The position numbers and the translations under genes were made by a program. Below the pieces are notes generated by a model. The model did no database searches. It saw nothing but the letters and a program-made list of their open reading frames with translations, and had not been told where the DNA came from. Positions 45,613-57,449 of a stretch of DNA of 64,000 nt are shown in pieces. This DNA is from Nostoc sp. KVJ3 (GTDB taxonomy: Bacteria; Cyanobacteriota; Cyanobacteriia; Cyanobacteriales; Nostocaceae), in assembly GCF_026127265.1 (NCBI RefSeq), contig NZ_WWFG01000005.1, positions 1 to 64,000 of the forward strand, read 5' to 3'. How positions within the stretch are numbered: the first letter of the stretch is position 1; every line of letters begins with the position of its first letter.

Positions 45613-48600
45613 ATGAGCGCAAAAGTTGATGAAACTCTAAGGATCGCTGGCTACCAAATCATAGAGCAACTTTATTCAGGTTCTCGGACTTATGTGTATC
45701 GGGCAGTACGAGAATGCGATCGCCAACCAGTTGTCATCAAGCTCTTAAAACGAGAATATCCCAGTTTTAGCGAATTAGTCCAGTTTCGCAACCAATATGC
45801 GTTGTTTACCGCCGAAGGCATCGCTAATAACCTAGATATTCCTGGTATCGTTAAACCCTACAACTTAGAACCTTATCATAATGGTTATGTCATGGTAATG
45901 GAGGACTTTGGTGGCATTTCCTTGCGGCAATTTACCCAAGGACAACCACTAGCCTTAGAGGAATTCTTTGCTATTGCCCTGCAAATATTAGACACCTTAC
46001 ATCAACTACATCAACAGCGTGTCATTCACAAAGATATTAAACCAAGTAACATCCTGATTCATCCTGATACTAAACAAATCAAGCTAATTGACTTCAGTAT
46101 TGCCTCACTCCTACCACGAGAAACCCAAGAGATCCAAAGTCCCAACGGACTGGAGGGAACACTAGCGTATTTGTCGCCAGAGCAAACCGGACGAATGAAC
46201 AGGGGTATTGACTACCGTAGCGACTTTTATTCATTAGGTGTGACTTTCTTTGAACTACTGAGTGGACAATTGCCCTTTGATTGCCATGAACCGATGGAGT
46301 TGGTGCATTGCCATATTGCCAAGCAACCCCCCTTTCTCTGCGATTTGAACCCCGATTTGCCCTTAATGTTGGGGGAGATTGTCCGCAAACTGATGGCGAA
46401 GAATGCCGAAGATCGCTATCAGAGTGCGCTGGGACTTAAACATGACTTAGTGACTTGCTTAGAACAGTGGCGAGAAACAGGCAAGCATAGCTGGTTTGAT
46501 TTGGGACAGAGAGATATCAGCGATCGCTTTCTCATACCCGAAAAGCTCTACGGACGGGAATCACAAGTGCAGACGTTACTGGAGGCATTTGGCCATGTTG
46601 CCAATGGTAGCTCCCAACTGATGCTGGTGGCAGGTTTCTCTGGCATTGGCAAAACCGCAGTCGTCAATGAAGTGCATAAGCCGATTGTCCGGTGGAACGG
46701 CTACTTTATTAAGGGTAAATACGACCAATTTAACCGCAACATTCCTTTATCTGCTTTTGTGCAAGCCTTTCGGGATTTGATGGGGCAGTTACTCAGTGAA
46801 AGCGATACTCAACTTGAGCAATGGCAGACAAAGATTTTAGCAGCAGTTGGAGAGAATGGGCAAGTTTTGATCGAGGTGATTCCTGAACTGGAGCAGATGA
46901 TCGGCAAACAGCCCGCGATCGCCGAACTATCGGGCGGTGCGGCACAGAACCGTTTCAATCTGCTGTTTCAAAAGTTTATTCAGGTGTTTACCACCAGAGA
47001 GCATCCCTTGGTGATGTTTCTTGATGATTTGCAGTGGGCAGATTCGGCATCGCTCAATTTGCTGAAGCTGTTGATGAACCAGAGTGATGACGGCTATCTA
47101 TTCATTATTGGCGCATACCGCGATAACGAGGTGTTTGCCGCTCATCCACTGATATTGACAATAGATGAAATTGAAAAAGCATCCTCCTGTGTCAGTACTT
47201 TAACCCTAGTTCCCTTGAGTCAAACAGATGTCAACCATTTAATCGCCGACTCCCTGAGTTGTACAACTGAACAAGCATTGCCGTTGACAGAGTTGGTTTA
47301 TCAAAAAGCTAAAGGCAATCCCTTTTTCACAACTCAGTTTCTGAAAGCGCTGTATGAGGATCGGCTGATTACCTTTGATTGGGAGGTAGGTTTTTGGCAG
47401 TGTGATGTGACGCAAGTCAAAGCTTTGGCTCTCACCGATGATGTGGTGGAATTTATGACCCAACAGCTTCAGAAGTTGCCCGACATCACTCAAGATATTT
47501 TGAAATTAGCAGCCTGTATTGGCAATCAGTTTGATTTAGCGACATTAGCGATCGTTTCTGAAAAGTCGCAGACTCAAACCGCTTCGGATTTGTGGAAAGC
47601 ATTGCAAGAAGGATTTATCATTCCAACTAGTGAAGTCTACAAGTTTTATCAAACTGAAGCTTCAGCCGCCACTATCCAAACCTCAACACAGAAGGTTGAC
47701 ACCTGTGTTTACAAATTTTTACACGATCGCGTCCAGCAAGCTGCCTATTCCTTGATCGCAGAGGAGCAAAAACAGGCAACTCACCTAAAAATTGGGCAGT
47801 TACTCTTGAGTAACATCCCCGAAAGCAATCGGGAAGAACGTATTTTTGAAATAGTTAGTCAACTCAATGTCGCAGTTGAATTGATTGCCCAACCAGCAGA
47901 ACGTCAAGCATTGGTGCAATTTAACTTGATTGCAAGTCGCAAAGCAAAAGCTGCAACCGCCTATGCTGCTGCTTGCAAATATGCCCAGGTGGGTATAGGG
48001 TTACTGTCCCAAAACAGTTGGCAGCATCAGTATGAGTTGACTCTAGTACTCCATCAAGTCGCTACAGAAGCCGCTTATCTGAGCGGTGATTTAGAACAGA
48101 TGCTAGCCTTTGCTAACCTAATCCTAAACCACGCCAAAACTCCATTAGATCAAATCAGCGTCTATGAGGTGAAGATTGAGGCATTCACCGCCCAGGGTGA
48201 ATTTACCCAAGCGATCGCGGCAGCACTTACCATTTTAAAGCAATTAGGAGTGGAACTGCCCGCAGCGCCAACTCAGGACGACATGTCTGCTGCCTTTAGT
48301 ACCGTCTCAGATGCAATTGGAGAGCGATTACCTGCTGAGTTACTCAACCTCAGCGAAGCGATGGATGCAAGCATCCTGGCAGCAGCTCGAATTTTGACAT
48401 CAGTAGCACCCTGCGCTTATCTGTCCCGGCCACAGCTGTATTTACTGGTGATTTTAAAAAAGGTTTATTTGTCTGTCGCCTATGGCAATGAATCAACCTC
48501 GACTTTTAGCTATGTCTCTTATGGAATATTGATGTGTGGTGTGTTCGGAAACGTTGAATTAGGTTATGAATTTGGTCAGTTGGCCCTGGACTTACTTTCA

Positions 48601-51567
48601 CGCTATCAAAATTCTGAATTGAAAGGGAAAACTTTATTACTAGTTTATTTGTACACAAGACATTGGAAAATGCACCTGCGTGAGACATTACATCCCTTGC
48701 AGATTGCCTATTGTAGTTGTTTAGATGTGGGCGATTTAGCTTTCGCGGGCTACTCTGCGTATAACTACTGTTTTTATTCCTATTTTGCCGGACAGAATTT
48801 AACGAAATTAGAGTCGGAAGTTACCGGATATTGTGAAGCACTCAAGCATCTCAAGCAGAATATAACTCTAAATTATTCCCAGTTGATTCGACAAATTTTG
48901 CTCAATTTAATGGGGGATGCAGATAACGTGGTGGTATTGAGCGGTACAGCCTACAATGAACAGCATCAACTTCCATTAAATGAAGCAGCAGGCGCTCGCA
49001 CCGGACTAGCATTGCTGTGGATTAACAAACTGGTTGTGTCTTATCTGTTTTCAGAGTTTGAACAAGCTGTACAAGAAGCTGGGCAGGCAAGACAGTATTT
49101 GGATGCTATCCTGGCTTTTTTCTATGTACCAATCTTTCATTTCTATGAGTCTTTAGCCCACTTAGCATGGTTTGGGCAACTTTCAACCCCAGAACAGCAG
49201 CAAATAAAAGAATGCATCGCTGCCAATCAAGAAAAACTCAAATACTGGGCAACTCATGCGCCGATGAATTTCTTACACAAGTTTTATCTAGTGGAGGCGG
49301 AACGAGAGCGAGTGCAAGGCAACAAAGCCGAGGCAATAGATTTGTATGATCGCGCGATCGCTCTTGCTAAAGAACACGGCTATATTCAAGAAGAAGCACT
49401 TGCCAATGAGCTAGCCGCTAAGTTTTACCTCGACTGGGGCAAAGAACGGATAGCTGGGGAATACATGACGAACGCCTACTACGGCTATGCTCGTTGGGGT
49501 GCAAAAGCTAAAGTTGCCGATCTGGAAAAACGCCATCCCCAATTACTTGCCCCTATCCTCCAGCAAACCTCCCCTTCTCTCTCAACCAACGAAACTATCT
49601 TCGCCTTGGAGAGTGTCACCTCCACAAGTTCCGCCACTTCCACCAGTAGTAGCATCTCCTTTGCTTTAGATTTAGCAACCATTCTCAAAGCTTCTCAAAC
49701 CCTTTCTGGCGAAATCGAACTCGAAAAATTGCTCTCGGTATTGCTGCATATTGTCATTGAAAATGCGGGGGCTGATAAGTGTGTATTCATGCTTTTGGAG
49801 TCAGGCCGTTTAATGATTCAGGCGCTAGCACGGCTTTCCTTTAGCCCTGTAAAAAACAACCAAATTGCCCACGTCAATTTTGACTCAATGTTGCTCAATC
49901 CAGAGCCTGTTGAAGATTCTCAGGATCTGCCAGTTGGCTTAATTAATACCGTCAAACGCAGTTTACAACCAGCAGTGATTGTTGATGCCACGGTGCATCC
50001 GCAATTAATCAACGATTCTTACATTCAACAACAAAAGCCCAAGAGTATCTTGTGCAGCCCAATTTTGCATCAGGGTAAATTGCTTGGCGTGTTGTACTTA
50101 GAAAACAATTTAGCAACTGGAGCCTTTACTAGCGATCGCGTCGAACTACTTAATCTCCTCTGTGCCCAAGCAGCTATTTCTCTAGAAAATGCGCGACTTT
50201 ATGAGCGAGAACAGGAAAAATCCCAATCGTTAGAAGCATCACTAATACAATTAAAACGGAGTGAAGCATCTTTAGCTAAAGAAAGAGAGTTCTTAAATGC
50301 CATCATTGAAACTATTACAGATGGGATTGTGGTTTGTGATGCTAGTGGCAAATTGACTTTATTTAACAAAGCAACTCATCAGTTTCATGGCTTACCAGTA
50401 CAATCATTACCACCAGAACAATGGACAGAACACTTCGATCTCTATCAGCCTGATGGACAAACACCCCTAGTTGCAACAGAAATTCCTTTATTTCGCGCTT
50501 TTCAAGGGGAAATAGTCGAAAATGTCGAAATGATCATTGCACCGAAGCATGGTTCTACGAGAGTTTTGTTAGCAAGTGGACAAGCAATCATTGATGCTTC
50601 GGGTAATAAACTTGGTGCAGTGGTTGTAATGCGAGATATTAGCGATGCTCATCGGCAAGCTATGGAACGCAAACAATCAGAACTTGCTTTACAGCAAAAA
50701 TCATTTGATTTGCAACAAGCGCTAAATGATCTACAAAATGCCCAATTACAAATAGTTCAAAGTGAAAAAATGTCTGCCTTGGGGAATTTAGTTGCTGGGG
50801 TAGCTCATGAAATGAATAATCCTTTAGGTTTCATTGCTGCTAGTCTCAAACAAGCTAAACCCACTGTTATTGATATTGTTAAGCATCTTAGACTATATCA
50901 AGAAAGCTTCCCTAATAAAAGTGATGAAATCGTTGAACATGCTGAAGATATTGACTTAGATTATAGCTTAGAAGACTTGCCCAAAATGATTGATTCTATG
51001 TCTATGGCGTGTGACAGGCTCAAAAACATTAGTACTAGTTTAAGAACTTTCTCCCGTGCTGATAGAGATTACAAAGTACCATTTAATATCCACCAAGGCA
51101 TTGATAGCACAATTTTAATTTTGAAACATCGTTTGAAGGCAAACGAACAGCGTCCAGCAATTGAAGTACTCAAAAACTATGGAAATCTACCCCAAATTGA
51201 ATGTTTCCCTGGCCAATTAAATCAGGTATTTATGAACCTTTTTGCTAATGCTATTGATGCCTTAGAAGAATCGAATCATGGACGCACATTTGAGAATATT
51301 CAGCTAAAACACAATTGCATTACAATTACAACTTTACTAGAAGATAACTGTGTAAAAATTATCATTGCTGATAATGGTAAGGGAATGAGTGAACAAGTCA
51401 AATCAAAAATATTTGGCCATTTATTTACTACAAAAGCTGTCGGTAAAGGGACGGGTTTAGGTTTAGCGATCGCGCGGCAAATTGTCGAAGAAACTCACAA
51501 CGGCAAATTGAGTTTTAATACTGTTCTAGGTGAAGGTACAGAATTTATCATCAAAATACCAGTATAA
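45613..51567 (+). CDS. Giant hybrid Ser/Thr kinase - ATPase - GAF - PAS - histidine kinase
   Basis: This encodes 1984 residues. The Ser/Thr kinase domain (about 10-280) has VVIKLLK (Lys43), VIHKDIKPSN (Asp141) and LIDFSIA (Asp160; DFS for DFG). An AAA/STAND-like ATPase follows: GFSGIGKT (341-348) and MFLDDLQWAD. A long helical repeat region comes next, then GAF (about 1360-1530) and PAS (about 1557-1680). The histidine kinase has His1732 in GVAHEMNNPLGF, the N box near Asn1875-1879, DNGKG (1920-1924) and GTGLGLAI. It probably senses a signal in the cytoplasm and joins eukaryotic-type to two-component signalling, like HstK proteins of Anabaena. No response regulator is adjacent. It is the intact member of a tandem pair. 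Confidence 0.9.
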   Translation: MSAKVDETLRIAGYQIIEQLYSGSRTYVYRAVRECDRQPVVIKLLKREYPSFSELVQFRNQYALFTAEGIANNLDIPGIVKPYNLEPYHNGYVMVMEDFGGISLRQFTQGQPLALEEFFAIALQILDTLHQLHQQRVIHKDIKPSNILIHPDTKQIKLIDFSIASLLPRETQEIQSPNGLEGTLAYLSPEQTGRMNRGIDYRSDFYSLGVTFFELLSGQLPFDCHEPMELVHCHIAKQPPFLCDLNPDLPLMLGEIVRKLMAKNAEDRYQSALGLKHDLVTCLEQWRETGKHSWFDLGQRDISDRFLIPEKLYGRESQVQTLLEAFGHVANGSSQLMLVAGFSGIGKTAVVNEVHKPIVRWNGYFIKGKYDQFNRNIPLSAFVQAFRDLMGQLLSESDTQLEQWQTKILAAVGENGQVLIEVIPELEQMIGKQPAIAELSGGAAQNRFNLLFQKFIQVFTTREHPLVMFLDDLQWADSASLNLLKLLMNQSDDGYLFIIGAYRDNEVFAAHPLILTIDEIEKASSCVSTLTLVPLSQTDVNHLIADSLSCTTEQALPLTELVYQKAKGNPFFTTQFLKALYEDRLITFDWEVGFWQCDVTQVKALALTDDVVEFMTQQLQKLPDITQDILKLAACIGNQFDLATLAIVSEKSQTQTASDLWKALQEGFIIPTSEVYKFYQTEASAATIQTSTQKVDTCVYKFLHDRVQQAAYSLIAEEQKQATHLKIGQLLLSNIPESNREERIFEIVSQLNVAVELIAQPAERQALVQFNLIASRKAKAATAYAAACKYAQVGIGLLSQNSWQHQYELTLVLHQVATEAAYLSGDLEQMLAFANLILNHAKTPLDQISVYEVKIEAFTAQGEFTQAIAAALTILKQLGVELPAAPTQDDMSAAFSTVSDAIGERLPAELLNLSEAMDASILAAARILTSVAPCAYLSRPQLYLLVILKKVYLSVAYGNESTSTFSYVSYGILMCGVFGNVELGYEFGQLALDLLSRYQNSELKGKTLLLVYLYTRHWKMHLRETLHPLQIAYCSCLDVGDLAFAGYSAYNYCFYSYFAGQNLTKLESEVTGYCEALKHLKQNITLNYSQLIRQILLNLMGDADNVVVLSGTAYNEQHQLPLNEAAGARTGLALLWINKLVVSYLFSEFEQAVQEAGQARQYLDAILAFFYVPIFHFYESLAHLAWFGQLSTPEQQQIKECIAANQEKLKYWATHAPMNFLHKFYLVEAERERVQGNKAEAIDLYDRAIALAKEHGYIQEEALANELAAKFYLDWGKERIAGEYMTNAYYGYARWGAKAKVADLEKRHPQLLAPILQQTSPSLSTNETIFALESVTSTSSATSTSSSISFALDLATILKASQTLSGEIELEKLLSVLLHIVIENAGADKCVFMLLESGRLMIQALARLSFSPVKNNQIAHVNFDSMLLNPEPVEDSQDLPVGLINTVKRSLQPAVIVDATVHPQLINDSYIQQQKPKSILCSPILHQGKLLGVLYLENNLATGAFTSDRVELLNLLCAQAAISLENARLYEREQEKSQSLEASLIQLKRSEASLAKEREFLNAIIETITDGIVVCDASGKLTLFNKATHQFHGLPVQSLPPEQWTEHFDLYQPDGQTPLVATEIPLFRAFQGEIVENVEMIIAPKHGSTRVLLASGQAIIDASGNKLGAVVVMRDISDAHRQAMERKQSELALQQKSFDLQQALNDLQNAQLQIVQSEKMSALGNLVAGVAHEMNNPLGFIAASLKQAKPTVIDIVKHLRLYQESFPNKSDEIVEHAEDIDLDYSLEDLPKMIDSMSMACDRLKNISTSLRTFSRADRDYKVPFNIHQGIDSTILILKHRLKANEQRPAIEVLKNYGNLPQIECFPGQLNQVFMNLFANAIDALEESNHGRTFENIQLKHNCITITTLLEDNCVKIIIADNGKGMSEQVKSKIFGHLFTTKAVGKGTGLGLAIARQIVEETHNGKLSFNTVLGEGTEFIIKIPV

Positions 51568-51584
51568 AATTTTGCTGTTGTTAT

Positions 51585-51638
51585 TTAACGCTCTCCTAAG
51601 AAACCGCATTTCCTTGGGGTTTCTTAGGAGAGCGTTAA
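51585..51638. terminator. Long perfect hairpin between the two kinase genes
   Basis: Two perfect 21-base arms (51585-51605 and 51618-51638; TTAACGCTCTCCTAAGAAAC at the left) enclose a 12-base centre. It follows the first kinase stop by 18 bases. It lacks a T run after the second arm, yet its position and strength suggest transcription termination or mRNA end protection. It would separate the expression of the two kinases. Confidence 0.7.
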
Positions 51639-51691
51639 CATCTTTAGCCCTATGGGAATACTAAATCTGAAACTATTCAAGATTTAACAAT

Positions 51692-54600
51692 ATGGTTAGC
51701 ACTCTTGTCAATATTCCCGGATATCGCATCAGTGATGAACTCTACAATGGTTCTAGAACTCTGGTTTATCGTGGTTATCGAGAGAATGACTCATTACCTG
51801 TAGTTATTAAACTGCTGAAAAATCCTTATCCGGCTTTGGGCGAATTGGTGCAGTTTCGTAATCAGTATACTATTGCCAAAAATCTCAACTCACCTTTGAT
51901 TATCAGCACTTACAGCCTGGAACCCTACCAAAATGCCTATGCGCTGGTGATGGAAGATTTTGGGGGGATTTCTTTAAAAGAATATTTCACCCGTGTAGAG
52001 ACGTTACAGGCAACGTCTCTACAGGAGTTTTTAGAAATAGCGATCGCACTGTGCAATGCCTTAGATATATTGTATCGGGAGCGGATTATTCATAAAGACA
52101 TCAAACTCAGCAATATTTTAATTCATCCTGAAACCAAGCAAGTTAAATTAATCGACTTTAGTATTGCCTCTTTGCTACCACGAGAAACGCAAACGCTAGT
52201 CAATCCTAATGTTTTAGAAGGAACACTTGCTTATATATCCCCAGAACAAACAGGAAGGATGAATCGGGGGATTGACTACCGGACTGATTTCTATTCTTTG
52301 GGTGTCACTTTTTACGAATTACTCACTGGAGAGTTACCATTTCCATCAAACGATCCGATGGAATTGGTGCATTGTCATATTGCCAAACTTCCACCCCTCG
52401 TACATGAAATTAACCCACAAATCTCGTCTGTAGTCTCCGAGATTGTCAGTAAATTGATGGCAAAAAATGGTGAAGACAGATATCAAAGTGCATTGGGACT
52501 GAAGTTTGATTTAGAAAATTGTTTGCATCAGCTACAGCAAACTGGTATAATGAATGGTTTTGAGATTGGGAAACGGGATGTGTGCGATCGCTTCATCATC
52601 CCCGACAAACTTTATGGACGAGAAACCGAAGTTCAAACATTACTTGATGCATTTGAGCGAGTCAGCCTGGGTGCAACAGAAATGATGCTGGTAGCTGGTT
52701 TTTCAGGAATTGGTAAAACTGCGGTTGTCAACGAAGTTCATAAACCAATTGTGCGCCAACGTGGTTATTTTATCAAAGGGAAATATGACCAATTTCAACG
52801 GAATATTCCCTTTTCGGCATTTGTGCAAGCATTCCGGGATTTAATGGGACAACTGTTAAGCGAAAGTGATGCCCAAATCCAACAATGGAGTAACCAAATA
52901 TTATCGGCAGTTGGAGACAATGGACAGGTAATTATTGAAGTTATCCCCGAATTATCAAGAATTATTGGTGAACAACCACCCGCCATAGAATTATCAGGAA
53001 CGGCGGCACAAAATAGATTTAATTTATTGTTCCAAAAATTTACCCAAGTTTTTACCAGCTTAGAACATCCATTAGTGATGTTCTTGGATGATTTGCAATG
53101 GGCAGATTCAGCATCGCTGAAGTTAATGCAGCTATTGATGGCTGATACAAAGTATCTTTTGTTAATTGGTGCGTACCGTGATAACGAAGTCAACCCAGGA
53201 CATCCATTGATGTTAACTTTGAGTGAAATTCAAAAAGCACAAGCCACAATTAACACGATTACTTTAGCACCACTGAGTCAAGTGCAAGTAAATCAGTTAG
53301 TTGCTGACACACTCAAATGTACAGAAAATTTGGCATGGACTCTTTCTCAATTAGTCTCTCAAAAAACTCAAGGGAATCCGTTCTTTGCAACCCAGTTTCT
53401 CAAAGCATTGCATCAAGATAATCTCATTAAATTTGATTTTGAATTAGGCTGTTGGCAATGTGATATTGTACAAGTGATAACTCAAGCAGTTACAGATGAC
53501 GTTGTGGCTTTTATGGCATTTCAATTGCGAAAACTGCCACAATCAACTCAAAATGTCTTGCAATTAGCTGCTTGTATTGGGAATCAGTTTGATTTAGCAA
53601 CTTTGGCAATTGTTTCGCAAAAATCGACAATTGAGGCGGCTGCTGATTTGTGGAAAGCATTACAAGAAGGATTAATTTTACCGCTCAGTGATGTTTATAA
53701 GTTTTATGTTGGGCAAGAAAGTCTTGCACATCCATCGGAAAATATTGAGACTGTTACATACAAATTCTTACACGATCGCGTCCAACAAGCTGCTTATTCT
53801 CTGATTCCCGATGACCAAAAACAGACGACTCATTACCAAATCGGGCAACTACTTTTACAACAGATTTCCTCAGAAGCTAGAGTTGACCGGATTTTTGAAA
53901 TAGTCAATCAATTAAATCACGGAACTGCTTTAATTAGCCAACAAACAGAACGAGATGAACTAGCTGGGCTTAATCTGATTGCCTGTCGCAAAGCCAAAAG
54001 TGCCACAGCCTATCAAGCAGGGCGTGAATATGCCAGCACTGGATTATCATTGCTGGGAGAAAATGCTTGGCAGCAACAATATGAAATGACTCGATCATTC
54101 CATGACGATGCGGCGGAATTGGCGATGCTGTGCGGTGACTTTGAGGCGATGGAACAGTTCATTGAGACGGTCATTGCCCAGGCACACTCTTTGCTAGAAA
54201 AGGTGAATGTCTACCAGATTAGAATTCAAGTCAATACCTCTCAAAGTAAACTGACCGAAGCCATTGCGATCGGCATCCAGATCCTGCAACAGATGGGTGT
54301 CACCTTTCCAGAAACACCCACGCCAGAGGATATTCAACAGTCAATCCAAGAGATTAGCGAACTAATTGGCGACAGGAAAATTGAAACGTTTGTTCACCTC
54401 CCGATGATGAGTGATGCAAACAAAATTGCCATTATCCAGATTGCCAGCAGCCTCATCCCACCAGCTAGCATCTGTGGTTCTCCCTTGTTCCTCTTACTGA
54501 CTTTCTTATCAGTCAAATTATCCCTACGGTATGGAAACATAGCTATTTCATCTCATAACTATGCTTGCTATGGCAGGATTCTCTGTAATCTCTTGCAAGA

Positions 54601-57123
54601 TGTAGATTTAGCAACACAGTTTGCTCAGTTGGCATTAAATGTCGTCTTAAAATTCGATGCTAAAGCGAGTAAACCTGAAGTATTACTGTTGCTAGGAGGG
54701 TTTCTCCACCACCGCAAAGCTCACATCAAAGAAACGTTACTACTCTTCAGGGAGGGCTATGCGACTGGTCTAGAAGTCGGAAACCTGGAATTTGTTGGAT
54801 ATACTGGACACGGTTTCTGTATGAATTCTTTTTGGTGTGGTCAGCCCCTGGACACTTTGGAGCAGGCTACGCGCACCTACTACAATGGTTTGGTGCAAGT
54901 TAATCAATTGACCACAGCCAATTACTGCCGGATCGATTGGCAATCTATACTAAACTTACTGGGAGTTGGGTCGCATCCTAGTATTTTGTCTGGGTTAGCC
55001 TTGCAAGAGACGGAATTTCTGCCCCTGCTGCTGTCGGCAAATGACCTACTTGGATTGCATTTATTCTATTTGTATAAGCTGACCCTTTGCTTTTTGTTTG
55101 GGGAAGTTGAACAAGCTAACAACAATGCACTCTTAGGCAGAAACTATTTAAGGGCTGCTGCGGGAATGATCGGCGAACCTGCCTTTTATTTCTATGATTC
55201 TCTGATTGCTCTGGAACTGTTGAGTCAACCGTCAGCCGAGGCATCAACAGTATTAGAGCGGGTGGCACAAAACCAAACCCAGTTACAGCATTGGGCGCAC
55301 TTTGCCCCCATGAATCACCAGCATAAAGTTGATTTGGTAGAAGCTGAAAAATGTCGAGTCTTAGGACAAAAAGCTGAAGCTATTGAGTTTTACGACAAGG
55401 CTATATCTGGAGCCAAAGCCAACGAATATATTCAAGAAGAAGCACTTGCTAACGAACTGGCGGCAAAGTTCTACCTCGATTGGGGCAAAGAGCGCATTGC
55501 CCAAGAATACATGACAAACGCCTACTATTGTTATGCTCGTTGGGTGCTAAAGCCAAGATTGCCGACTTGGAAAAACGCTATTCCAAAGTGCTTGCTCCCA
55601 TCCTAGAGCAAACCCGTTCTCTGGTCTCTCTTCTATCAACTAACGAAACTATATTTGCCTTGGGGAGTGTCACATCCACCTTTCCGGTCACTTCTACCAT
55701 TAGCAGTGTTTCGGATGCCCTAGATTTAAAAACTGTTCTCAAAGCTTCCCAAACTATCTCAGGCGAAATCGAACTGGAAAAACTGCTTTCATCGTTGCTT
55801 TCTATCGTCATCGAAAATGCAGGGGCTAATAAATGTGTATTTATGCTTTTGCGAGATGATTGCCTGCTGATCAAAGGGTTAATTATTGAGGGTTCGGAGC
55901 CAGTCGTGTTGCAGCGCCTTCTGGTTGAGGACAGTCAGGACATTCCCCTGAAGCTGATTTATAAAGTGAAGCACGATAGACAGACTGCTGTGTTCCTTGA
56001 TGCGACGGCTGATCTGATCTTAGCCAATGACCCGTATATCATTCGTCAGCAGCCTAAAAGTATCTTGTGTAGCCCCATTTTGCATCAAGGTAAGTTGCTG
56101 GGCATTTTATATCTAGAAAATAATTTAGCAACGGGGGCGTTTACGAGCGATCGCATCGAACTACTCAATTTACTCTGCGCTCAAGCTGCGATTTCTCTGG
56201 AAAATGCCCGACTTTATGAGCGATCGCTAGAATATTCCCAACAGCTAGAGCGATCGTTTGCCGAATTGCAGCAAAAATCGCAAGATTTACAACAGGCACA
56301 ATTACAAATTGTTCAAAGTGAAAAAATGTCAGCATTGGGTAACTTAGTCGCAGGGGTAGCTCACGAAATGAATAATCCCCTCGGTTTTATTTCTGCCAGT
56401 CTCATACAAGCTAAACCAACGTTTACTGATATTATCGAACACTTAAAACTCTATCAAGAAAGTTTACCTAACAAAAGTGATAAAATTATTGACCACGCTG
56501 AAGAAATCGACTTGGATTATAGCTTAGAAGACTTGCCCAAGATGATTGATTCTATGTCTATGGCGTGCGACAGGCTGAAAAATATCAGCACCAGTTTACG
56601 TACTTTCTCTCGTGCCGATCAAGACTACAAAGTGCCATTTAACATTCACGAAGGTATTGATAGCACAATTTTAATTTTGAAACATCGTCTCAAGACCAAT
56701 GAACAACGTCCCGCCATTGAAGTTGTCACTAACTACGGTAATTTGCCTCAAATTCAATGCTTCCCCGGTCAATTAAATCAGGTATTTATGAATCTTTTAG
56801 CAAATGCCATTGATGCCTTAGATGAATCTAACACCGGATGCACATTTGAAGAAATCAAAGCCAATCCTAACTGCATTACGATTACAACATCAATCGAAAA
56901 TAATCTAGTTAAAATTGCCATTGCTGATAATGGTAAGGGAATGAGTGAACAAGTCAAATCAAAAATATTTGGCCATTTATTTACTACGAAAGCTGTCGGT
57001 AAAGGGACGGGATTAGGGTTAGCGATCGCTCGTCAAATAGTCGAAGAAACCCACGGTGGAAAATTGAGTTGTAACTCGGTTTTGGGTGAGGGTACAGAAT
57101 TTATCATTGCAATTCCGGTATAA
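51692..57123 (+). pseudogene. Second hybrid Ser/Thr kinase - ATPase - GAF - histidine kinase, one frameshift
   Basis: This is a close paralogue of the gene before it. The first frame (51692-55606) has the kinase (VVIKLLK, IIHKDIKLSN, LIDFSIA), the ATPase (GFSGIGKT, MFLDDLQWAD) and the helical region, ending out of frame after YCYARW. The rest lies in the next frame: GAKAKIADLEKRYSKVLAPI, a GAF domain, VAHEMNNPLGF with the phospho-His, DNGKG and GTGLGLAI, to 57123. The junction is GGG at 55542-55544, where the paralogue has GGGG, so one missing G explains it. Corrected length is about 1810 residues. The PAS domain is absent. It may be two separate proteins, an assembly slip, or a recent pseudogene. 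Confidence 0.8.
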
Positions 57124-57449
57124 TTTAGTCTTCAGATCCCCGACTTCTTAAAGGATACTGCTGGCGAATAGGGGGTAAGACCCCTCAAGCTAACCAGTTT
57201 TAGAATCACAAGATATTTCTGGTGGTAATTTTTTGAAAGTGGGGTGTGACACTGCACTTTTTTAGTCACAAAAATGTGCGACCAAATTACAACCAAAGTG
57301 TAGAGGTGTGAGTATCAATGGATGCTGTTGGCGAAATATTTCTTTACATTTGAAAACCCTACAAATGCTAAAGCGAGCAGACGTTGAGGAAAATGGGATG
57401 ATGTTAATCAACAAGCATCTACCATCACCTGCGGTGAAGGAGGAATTGA

